From: Acidobacteriota bacterium
GTDB taxonomy: Bacteria > Acidobacteriota > Terriglobia > Terriglobales > Acidobacteriaceae
DNA length: 64,000 nt
Reading direction: 5' to 3'
Assembly: GCA_013289795.1 (NCBI GenBank)
Contig: JABCZH010000009.1
Location: 62,001-126,000, forward strand
Shown: positions 34,425 through 41,179 of the stretch, piece by piece
How the letters are laid out: each line of letters starts with the position of its first letter
Numbering within the stretch: position 1 is the stretch's first letter
Program-made: the position numbers and the translations under genes
Notes under the pieces: generated by a model
The model's database searches: none
Told to the model about the DNA's origin: nothing
What the model saw: the letters and a program-made list of their open reading frames with translations, nothing else

Positions 34425-37325
34425 ATGGGCGTAGTCATGGCAGCGAACGTGCATAAGGCAGGGCAGGAGCCGTCCAGCCCGCGGCTGGTGCCGTCGACGT
34501 CCATGAACAAGGACTTCCAAGTCCGCTCCACCGTTATTCTCCTGGCGCTGCTGACCACGGCAGCGATCGTCTACGCGGGATATAACTTCCAGGCAGAACG
34601 CTCGTTTCAATTACCCACCGATGGCGTCTGGTGGGTTGAGCAGAGCGGTAGCCTGGTGGCCGCCCGGGTGGATGAAGGCGGGCCGGGAACCCGCGCAGGG
34701 ATCAAAGTCGGCGATCAACTAACGGCGATCGACCAGCACGCCGCGACCACCACTGCAGCCCTCAGTCATCAACTGTTTCGGGTTGGCGCCTGGTCGAAGA
34801 CTACATACTCGCTGGTGCGGCAGGCGGTCCCGGTGGATGTGGTCCTGATTCCGGTTCCGTCCGAGCGCTCACAGTACGACTGGCTGAGGCTGATCGGCCT
34901 GATCTATCTTGGGGTCGGACTTTACGTGCTGTTGCGGCGATGGACTGCGCCGGGCTCAACCCACTTTTATATTTTCTGCCTGGTCTCGTTCATTTTTTAC
35001 AGCTTCCACTACACCGGGAAACTCAATCCCTTCGACTGGACGATTTATTGGGGAAATGTTGTTGCTTGGATGCTGCAGCCCGCCCTGTTCCTTCATTTCG
35101 TTCTGACCTTTCCCGAGCGGCGCCAATTCGTGCGTGAACATCGCTGGGTGATTCCTGCCGTTTATCTGCCCGGAGCGGTGTTGTTGGGCGTGCATGTCGC
35201 GGCGCTCCAACTGCTGCGGGCCAGCGAGGTTTTGCGCTGGAACCTGGATCGGCTGCAGATGGCCTATCTGGCGGCTTTCTTCATCGCCGCCGCGGTTGTG
35301 CTGGTCAACACTTACCGCTGGGCAGGGACTCCGATTCTGCGTCAGCAATTGAAGTGGATCACCCGCGGAACCATTCTGGCGATCACGCCATTTACATTGT
35401 TCTACGTGATCCCGTATCTCGCGGGCACGCTGCCGGAAAACACCATGAAGGTTTCCGTGTTGTCACTCGGACTCCTTCCCTTGACGTTTGGGTACGCCAT
35501 CTTCCGTTACCGACTGATGGATGTGGACCTGATCTTCAAACGTGGCATGGTGTACACGCTGTCGGCAGCAGCGATCATCGGCGCGTACTTCGCAGTTGTC
35601 GCAGCAGTAGCGGAAGTAGTACACGCCCGCGTACCCAGTTCTGGTCCCATCGGACTGGTGCTGGCCATTGTGGTCACAGCGCTGGTGTTCGACCCAGTAC
35701 GCAAGTGGATCCAGGAGCGCATCGATCAGTTCTTCTATCGCACACGCTACGACTACCGCAAGACGCTGATCGAATTTGGCCGCGAACTGAGCGCGGAAAC
35801 GGACCTCGACGAAATGTTGAGTTCGGTCGTCGATCGTCTCTCGCGCACCCTGCTGGTGGACCGGATGGCGGTATTCCTCTCCGGCGGAGAGGGGCCGGTT
35901 CGGTTCCTGCTTTCGAAATCGTTCGGCATGACTCAGACCAGTGGGTTGGACTTGAGCTTCCTGGCTGCTCCGCGGCCGGAGGTGGGCGCGGGACACATAT
36001 TCTTTGATAATACTCACCAGGTGCCGCGCGAGACTCCGAGCGCGCAACAGACCATCGCCCGGCTGGATTTGAACTATTACATCCCCTGCCGCGCCCAAAA
36101 GCAGACCGTCGCGGTGCTGGGCCTGGGAAAAACTGTAGAAGGCGACTTTCTCTCTAGCGAAGATGTGGAACTCCTGGAGACTTTGGCTGGGTATCTGGGA
36201 ATCGCCATCCAGAACGCCCGGCTGTATGCGTCGCTGGAGCAGAAGGTCGCTGAATACGAGCGCCTGAAGGACTTCAACGAGAACATCGTCGAGTCGATCA
36301 ACGTGGGCGTGCTGGCGGTGGATCTCGCCGACCGCATCGAATCCTGGAATTCGCAAATGGAAGTTATGTATGCGCTGCCGCGCTGGCAGGTGCTGGGGCG
36401 CCCCCTTAGCGAAATATTGCCGGCGGCTTTCGTCGAAGAGTTCTACCGGGTGAGACAAAATCAGGGCATCCACAACCTCTACAAGTTCCGCCTGAATACG
36501 CCGACAGGCGAGAGCCGGATTGTGAATGTGGCGATTGCGCCTCTAGTCACGCGCAAGTTCAACGTCATCGGCCGGCTGATCATCATGGATGACATTACCG
36601 AGCGGATCGAACTTGAGGCGCAACTCTCGCAGGCCGATAAGCTGTCGTCCATCGGACTGTTGGCCGCGGGTGTAGCTCACGAGGTCAACACGCCGCTGGC
36701 GGTCATCTCCTCGTATGCTCAGATGCTATCGAAGCAACTGCAAGGCGATCCGCAACGCGGCGCGCTGTTGGAGAAGATCACAAAGCAAACCTTCCGGGCT
36801 TCGGAGATCGTCAACAACCTCCTGAACTTCTCGCGCACCAGCGGCACTGAGTTCACTGAAGTGGATGTGAATCGCATCATCCACGACACGCTGGCATTGC
36901 TGGAACACCAGTTCAAGACTTCGAAGATTCAGGTGCATGATGAAACAGCGGCGCATCTTCCCCCTATCAGCGGCAATGCGGGACGGCTGCAACAGGTGTT
37001 TTTGAACCTGTTCCTGAATGCCAAAGATGCGATGGCGAACGGTGGTACGTTGCGGATCGCAACTTCCAACGGCGAAGGCGTCAGTGTGGTGGTTTCGGAT
37101 ACTGGGTCGGGGATTGCGCAGGAACACATCCAGCGCATTTACGATCCCTTCTTCACCACCAAAGCGTCGCGCGAGGGCCAGCCGCGGGGCACCGGGCTGG
37201 GCTTGTCGGTGAGTTACGGAATCATTCAGGAACATGCGGGGAAGATTCGGGTGGAGAGCCGTCCCGGCGAAGGCACGCGGTTCTATCTTGATTTCCCGCT
37301 GACCAGGAAGGCAGTCAATGTCTGA
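34425..37325 (+). CDS. PDZ-membrane-GAF-PAS sensor histidine kinase
   Basis: A 966-residue kinase with an unusual order: one N-terminal membrane helix (STVILLALLTTAAIVYAGY), a PDZ-like domain (LVAARVDEGGPGTRAGIKVG with DQLTAIDQ, roughly residues 65-130), about eight further membrane helices, a GAF domain (DLDEMLSSVVDRLSRTLLVD), a PAS domain (IVESINVGVLAVDLADRIE), HisKA with the phospho-His in GLLAAGVAHEVNTPLAVISS near residue 750, and an ATPase domain (NLFLNAKDAM, VSDTGSGIA, GTGLGLSVSYG). The start is uncertain (ATG at 34425, 34437 or 34503). Its stop overlaps the NtrC-type regulator by eight bases, so they form one system. The PDZ suggests it binds exposed protein ends in the envelope. Confidence 0.9.
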   Translation: MGVVMAANVHKAGQEPSSPRLVPSTSMNKDFQVRSTVILLALLTTAAIVYAGYNFQAERSFQLPTDGVWWVEQSGSLVAARVDEGGPGTRAGIKVGDQLTAIDQHAATTTAALSHQLFRVGAWSKTTYSLVRQAVPVDVVLIPVPSERSQYDWLRLIGLIYLGVGLYVLLRRWTAPGSTHFYIFCLVSFIFYSFHYTGKLNPFDWTIYWGNVVAWMLQPALFLHFVLTFPERRQFVREHRWVIPAVYLPGAVLLGVHVAALQLLRASEVLRWNLDRLQMAYLAAFFIAAAVVLVNTYRWAGTPILRQQLKWITRGTILAITPFTLFYVIPYLAGTLPENTMKVSVLSLGLLPLTFGYAIFRYRLMDVDLIFKRGMVYTLSAAAIIGAYFAVVAAVAEVVHARVPSSGPIGLVLAIVVTALVFDPVRKWIQERIDQFFYRTRYDYRKTLIEFGRELSAETDLDEMLSSVVDRLSRTLLVDRMAVFLSGGEGPVRFLLSKSFGMTQTSGLDLSFLAAPRPEVGAGHIFFDNTHQVPRETPSAQQTIARLDLNYYIPCRAQKQTVAVLGLGKTVEGDFLSSEDVELLETLAGYLGIAIQNARLYASLEQKVAEYERLKDFNENIVESINVGVLAVDLADRIESWNSQMEVMYALPRWQVLGRPLSEILPAAFVEEFYRVRQNQGIHNLYKFRLNTPTGESRIVNVAIAPLVTRKFNVIGRLIIMDDITERIELEAQLSQADKLSSIGLLAAGVAHEVNTPLAVISSYAQMLSKQLQGDPQRGALLEKITKQTFRASEIVNNLLNFSRTSGTEFTEVDVNRIIHDTLALLEHQFKTSKIQVHDETAAHLPPISGNAGRLQQVFLNLFLNAKDAMANGGTLRIATSNGEGVSVVVSDTGSGIAQEHIQRIYDPFFTTKASREGQPRGTGLGLSVSYGIIQEHAGKIRVESRPGEGTRFYLDFPLTRKAVNV

Positions 37326-38748
37326 AGCCGCCGTCATCACGCACCCGGGGAACGACACTCACTCGTCGATGGGTTCGGTCTTGATCATCGATGACGAGGC
37401 GGCCATCCGCGAATCGCTGGAGACGCTGCTGGAAATGGAAGGCTACGCCGTCGAGTCGGCGGGCAGCGGCGAACTGGGGTTGGCACGGATTGGCGAGCAC
37501 AACTTCGATCTTGTGCTGCTCGACCTGGCGCTGCCAGACCGCGATGGAATGGATCTACTGGCCGAAATTCATGCCCAGGACCCGCAGCTTTCGGTCATCA
37601 TGATCACCGCGTACGGCACGGTGGAGAATGCAGTCAGGGCGATGCAAGTGGGAGCTGCGAATTTCATCCAGAAACCCTGGGACAACGAAAAGCTTCTCGC
37701 CGATGTCCATGCCGCCATCGCACGCCATCGGGCGGAGGAGGAAAACGTTCAGCTCAAGCGCGCCCTCAAGCAGCGCTACAACTTTGAAAACATTGTGGGC
37801 AAGAGCGAGCCCATGCTGAAGATTTTTGATCTGGTGGGCCAGGTAGCGTCCAGCCGGTCAACCGTGCTTTTGCAGGGCGAGAGTGGGACAGGTAAAGAAC
37901 TCATCGCGAAAGCCATCCATTTGAATTCTCCCCGCCGGGACCATTCTTTCGTCCCCGTCAATACTGGATCGGTGCCGCCCGACCTGTTGGAATCCACGCT
38001 ATTCGGCCACGTGAAGGGGGCATTTACCAGCGCGATTGCTTCCAAGAAGGGTTTGTTTGAGGTTGCCGACCGAGGAACGCTGTTTCTCGACGAAATCGGC
38101 ACCATGAACCTGGACATGCAGAGCAAAATTCTGCGCGTGCTTCAGGACCGGAAATTTATGCATTTGGGCGGTGTCCACGAGATCCAGGTGGACGTCCGCA
38201 TCATCGCGGCCACGAACGTCGATTTGCAACAGCAGGTGCGGGAAGGCAAGTTCCGGGAGGATTTGTTCTACCGCCTGAACGTGATCACCATTGATCTCCC
38301 GCCATTGCGCCAGCGCCGGGAGGACATTCCGCTGCTGGCCAGCTTCTTCCTCGACCGCTACTCCAAGGAGAATGCGCTTGCCCTGCGGCGCATCACTACC
38401 GAGACTCTCCGCGCGCTGATGGCCCATTCCTGGCCGGGCAACGTACGCGAACTCGAGAACGTGATCGAACGCGCCGTGGTGCTTTCCACGGAGGAAGAGA
38501 TCGGCCCAGACCTTCTGCCCGATTCGATCGTGGGCCGCAGCGCGTCATTCCCCGCTTTACAACACCGCCGTGACGCGTCCTTGTTCGACATCATGGAAGA
38601 TGGCGAACGGCGGGTGATCATCGACATGCTGGAAAAATGCAATTGGAACCAGACCGATGCCGCCGAGCGATTTCACGTTCCTCTCTCCACCCTCAATCAG
38701 AAGATCAAACGGCTCAACATCGAAATCAGACGAAAGATCAAAGAATAG
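37318..38748 (+). CDS. NtrC-family sigma54-dependent response regulator
   Basis: The 476-residue protein has a receiver domain with phospho-Asp in LVLLDLALPDRDGMD (about residue 69), an AAA+ domain with Walker A GESGTGKELIA, the sigma54-contacting GAFTSA loop, FLDEIGTMNLDMQ and the arginine-finger region, and a C-terminal Fis-type helix-turn-helix (NWNQTDAAERFHVPLSTL NQKIKRL). It activates sigma54 promoters when phosphorylated by the upstream kinase, with whose stop its ATG overlaps. Possible targets include the lipid-transport genes 180 bases downstream, but I could not find a well-spaced -24/-12 promoter there. Confidence 0.95.
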   Translation: MSEAAVITHPGNDTHSSMGSVLIIDDEAAIRESLETLLEMEGYAVESAGSGELGLARIGEHNFDLVLLDLALPDRDGMDLLAEIHAQDPQLSVIMITAYGTVENAVRAMQVGAANFIQKPWDNEKLLADVHAAIARHRAEEENVQLKRALKQRYNFENIVGKSEPMLKIFDLVGQVASSRSTVLLQGESGTGKELIAKAIHLNSPRRDHSFVPVNTGSVPPDLLESTLFGHVKGAFTSAIASKKGLFEVADRGTLFLDEIGTMNLDMQSKILRVLQDRKFMHLGGVHEIQVDVRIIAATNVDLQQQVREGKFREDLFYRLNVITIDLPPLRQRREDIPLLASFFLDRYSKENALALRRITTETLRALMAHSWPGNVRELENVIERAVVLSTEEEIGPDLLPDSIVGRSASFPALQHRRDASLFDIMEDGERRVIIDMLEKCNWNQTDAAERFHVPLSTLNQKIKRLNIEIRRKIKE

Positions 38749-38779
38749 CCCAGAGATTTTCTTAGCGCACTTGCAATCC

Positions 38780-38832
38780 CTTGGCGACCTTTGCGGTGCA
38801 GAGAACGCTAAGGTTTCGCAAAGGTCGCCAAG
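38780..38832. repeat. Perfect 16-bp inverted repeat with possible pseudoknot
   Basis: CTTGGCGACCTTTGCG (38780-38795) is exactly complementary to CGCAAAGGTCGCCAAG (38817-38832). The 21-base loop contains CGCTAAG (38806-38812), complementary to CTTAGCG at 38761-38767, so an alternative stem or pseudoknot can form. The loop also holds GCAGAGAACGC, a variant of the core of the hairpins at 675 and 3994. It lies between the NtrC-type gene and mlaE: a terminator, a leader structure or a dispersed element. Confidence 0.65.
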
Positions 38833-38926
38833 TTCCGCCCCGAAACGACCATCAACTACTGGGGCTGAAACCGGGTCGGCTTCTCTGCTATAGTTCCGTG
38901 AGCATGCGCGATCCTGAGACGACGCA

Positions 38927-39709
38927 ATGGAACTGATCTCACCTACAGAAATCGCCAAAGAGAAAATTGAAGCAGTCCAGGACTTTTCCGTGCTGGCCGG
39001 GCGGTCGGTAGCCAATCTTTTCCGCTATCCCCGCTACTTTGCCGACATGATGCAGCAGGCCGACCTGATTGGCGTTGGGTCTCTGCCCATCGTGGTGCTC
39101 ACGGGCCTGTCGATCGGCGCTGAACTGGCATTGAACAGCGCGAATACGCTCCAGCGGTTTGGCTCACTGTCGTTGATCGGACAGCTAGTATCCGTCGGAA
39201 TGGTGCGCGAACTGGGCCCGATCATCACCGGGCTGATGGTCGCCGGCAGAAACTCTTCCGGGATGGCCAGCGAACTGGGCTCGATGGTGGTGACCGAACA
39301 GATCGATGCCATGCGCGCCCTGGGCACCGACCCGTTGAAGAAGTTGGTAACGCCCCGGGTGGTTTCCACCGTGTTCATGCTGTTCTTCCTGACCATCATC
39401 TCCGACCTGCTGGGTTTGTTCGGCGGATCGTTGATTTCCACTTTCTTGTTTAGAGTCGACTGGCGGCAGTATTGGAACAGCGCTTACCAGATTCTGATGT
39501 TTCAGGACGTAATCATGGGCCTGTTGAAGCCGGTGCTCTTCGGATTCATTATTGCCACTGTGGGGTGCTACTACGGGGTTTCGGCGCGAGGCGGAACCCA
39601 GGGCGTGGGCCGGGCAACGACACAAGCAGTGGTGGCGTCGTCGGTGTTGATCCTTCTGGTGGACCTGCTGACCACCAAGTTCCTGATGGCAATTTTTTCG
39701 TATCGCTGA
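38927..39709 (+). CDS. mlaE: MlaE-type lipid ABC transporter permease
   Basis: The 260-residue protein has five or six membrane helices and the hallmarks of the MlaE/YrbE permease family: GLSIGAELALN early, then RELGPIITGLMVAGRNSSGM followed by ASELGSMVVTEQIDAMRALG and the C-terminal RGGTQGVGRATTQAVVASSV. In Gram-negative cells MlaE works with the ATPase MlaF and an MCE protein (MlaD) to move phospholipids between the outer and inner membranes. The ATPase gene follows after three bases, but no MCE gene is adjacent. The gene follows the PDZ kinase/NtrC pair. Confidence 0.92.
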   Translation: MELISPTEIAKEKIEAVQDFSVLAGRSVANLFRYPRYFADMMQQADLIGVGSLPIVVLTGLSIGAELALNSANTLQRFGSLSLIGQLVSVGMVRELGPIITGLMVAGRNSSGMASELGSMVVTEQIDAMRALGTDPLKKLVTPRVVSTVFMLFFLTIISDLLGLFGGSLISTFLFRVDWRQYWNSAYQILMFQDVIMGLLKPVLFGFIIATVGCYYGVSARGGTQGVGRATTQAVVASSVLILLVDLLTTKFLMAIFSYR

Positions 39710-39712
39710 GCC

Positions 39713-40561
39713 ATGGCCGCGCCTCCCATCACCGTTGACGAGCGCTCCGTCCCAACCGAAACCTCCCGGTCACCGGTCATTGCCTTTGATAACGTTTCAA
39801 TCGCTTTCGAGGGCAGGACGGTTCTGGATGGAATTTCTTTTCAGCTCAACAAAGGCGAGACCAAGGCGATCTTTGGCGTTGCCGGTTCGGGGAAGAGCAC
39901 AATTCTCAAGCTTGCCCTCGGATTGATGAAGCCCGACGCCGGACGCATTCAAGTACTGGGCGAAGATGTCACACAGATGAGGGAAGAGGAGCTGTTCGAT
40001 CTGCGGCGGAAGATCGGCATGGTCTTTCAGGAGAGCGCTCTGTTCGATTCGCTTACCGTTCGGGAAAACGTTGCCTTCCGGTTGCTCGAGGAGGGCGACG
40101 TCACTGAAGAAGAGGTGGAAAAACCAGTCCGCGAGTCACTCAGTTTCGTGGAACTGGAGAAGACTGTGGACATGTTTCCCTCCGAACTGTCAGGAGGGAT
40201 GCGGCGACGGGTGGCCATTGCCCGCGCCATCATCACGCATCCGGAGATACTGCTCTACGATTCCCCGACTGGAGGCCTGGATCCGGTCACCTCCACTACG
40301 ATTGTTCAATTGATTGTGAAGCAACGTGATGTTTACAAGACCAGTTCGCTGCTGGTGACCCACCGCCTGCAGGACGCCTTCACCATGGCGGCAAGCTATT
40401 TCGACCGCAAGACCAACCAGATGCAGCCACTGCCGCCGGGCATGCGGGGAGAAGTCCCGATGGGCTTTCTGATTCTGAGGGATGGCAAGATCATCTTCGA
40501 CGGCGACGTGCACGAATTGGCTGCATGCCGCGATGAGTACATCCGGGAATACATCTCCTAG
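39713..40561 (+). CDS. mlaF: MlaF-type ABC transporter ATPase with altered Walker B
   Basis: The 282-residue ATPase pairs with MlaE. It has Walker A GVAGSGKSTIL, Q-loop GMVFQESALFDSLTVRENV, signature LSGGMRRRVAIARA and the switch histidine in LLVTHRLQDAF. The Walker B segment reads LLYDSPTGGLDP: the glutamate that normally follows the aspartate and polarises the attacking water is serine (codon TCC). This would be expected to slow ATP hydrolysis in both sites of a homodimer. A C-terminal extension (FDRKTNQMQPLPPGMRGEVP) precedes the last strands. Whether the change is shared by the whole acidobacterial branch is unknown to me. No MCE-protein gene is adjacent. Confidence 0.9.
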   Translation: MAAPPITVDERSVPTETSRSPVIAFDNVSIAFEGRTVLDGISFQLNKGETKAIFGVAGSGKSTILKLALGLMKPDAGRIQVLGEDVTQMREEELFDLRRKIGMVFQESALFDSLTVRENVAFRLLEEGDVTEEEVEKPVRESLSFVELEKTVDMFPSELSGGMRRRVAIARAIITHPEILLYDSPTGGLDPVTSTTIVQLIVKQRDVYKTSSLLVTHRLQDAFTMAASYFDRKTNQMQPLPPGMRGEVPMGFLILRDGKIIFDGDVHELAACRDEYIREYIS

Positions 40562-40571
40562 GAAAAGGAAA

Positions 40572-40597
40572 GGCGGCCGCGTAGGACCACAGCCGCC
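40572..40597. terminator. Terminator candidate after mlaF
   Basis: GGCGGC (40572-40577) pairs with GCCGCC (40592-40597) across a 14-base loop, 11 bases past the mlaF stop; CTTTTTA follows 11 bases later. It also lies at the 3' end of the converging small gene. Confidence 0.45.
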
Positions 40598-40612
40598 AGT
40601 TGTGAATGCTTT

Positions 40613-41065
40613 TTACGCAGCAGCCTTGACCGCTTTGCGCATGGCAGCCTGGGATTGCTGCGTCTGTTTCAGCCGCTCCGGCCCACCCTGAGAGGTCATG
40701 ATCACCTTCTCCACATTGCCGAAGATCTTAGGGTTCTGCATTTTTTCGCGCAGTTCCTTAAGATAGGGCTCGATCTTGGCGAAGATAAAGAACATCTCCC
40801 CGGAAAAGCTGCCTTCCAGAAAGAGTTCCCGGTTGAGGGTGCCGTGCAGAACAAAAGAAGCGGCCATCTCCCAGTATCCGCCAACCTGACGCATCCAGGC
40901 GTTTTCCTGACTACCGAGGGCGGTGGCGATCTTCATGATCTCATCGGCGGAATTGGGCCAGAAGCCCAGCCACCAGTTTCGTGCTTTGCGGAGTTCGGCT
41001 TCGCGCCGCAGGTCATAGAGCTTGAGAATCAGTTCAGCATCAGCGGTCGTCGGTGTATTGGGCAT
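40613..41065 (-). CDS. Small cytosolic protein of unknown function
   Basis: I do not recognise this 150-residue protein. It is mainly helical, without a signal or membrane segment: AELILKLYDLRREAELRKAR, then WWLGFWPNSADEIMKIATAL, an aromatic centre (GGYWEMAASFVLHG) and an Ala/Gln-rich end. Its start is well supported: ATG at 41065 with AGGAGA six bases upstream. The neighbours, mlaF on the other strand and topA 114 bases upstream on the same strand, give no clue. The composition and ribosome site make it a secure gene of unknown role. Confidence 0.75.
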   Translation of the reverse strand: MPNTPTTADAELILKLYDLRREAELRKARNWWLGFWPNSADEIMKIATALGSQENAWMRQVGGYWEMAASFVLHGTLNRELFLEGSFSGEMFFIFAKIEPYLKELREKMQNPKIFGNVEKVIMTSQGGPERLKQTQQSQAAMRKAVKAAA

Positions 41066-41179
41066 GCAATTCTCCTATCGAATGTTATGGGGTTGAGTGG
41101 AAACTTGCTTTTCGGACTGACAAGCCTATGGATGAGCGCAGAACGGCCCGGATTCAAAATAAGTATGGTTGGGGCCCGG

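Noticed and set aside
35463-36473. 336-codon minus-strand frame inside the sensor kinase gene
   Set aside because: It covers the conserved GAF and PAS region of the kinase in antisense and shows no family pattern.
38781-38796. Sigma54-like promoter TGGC...TTGC upstream of mlaE
   Set aside because: Only 8 bases lie between the GG and GC elements, whereas sigma54 requires 10; the match is part of the 16-bp inverted repeat.
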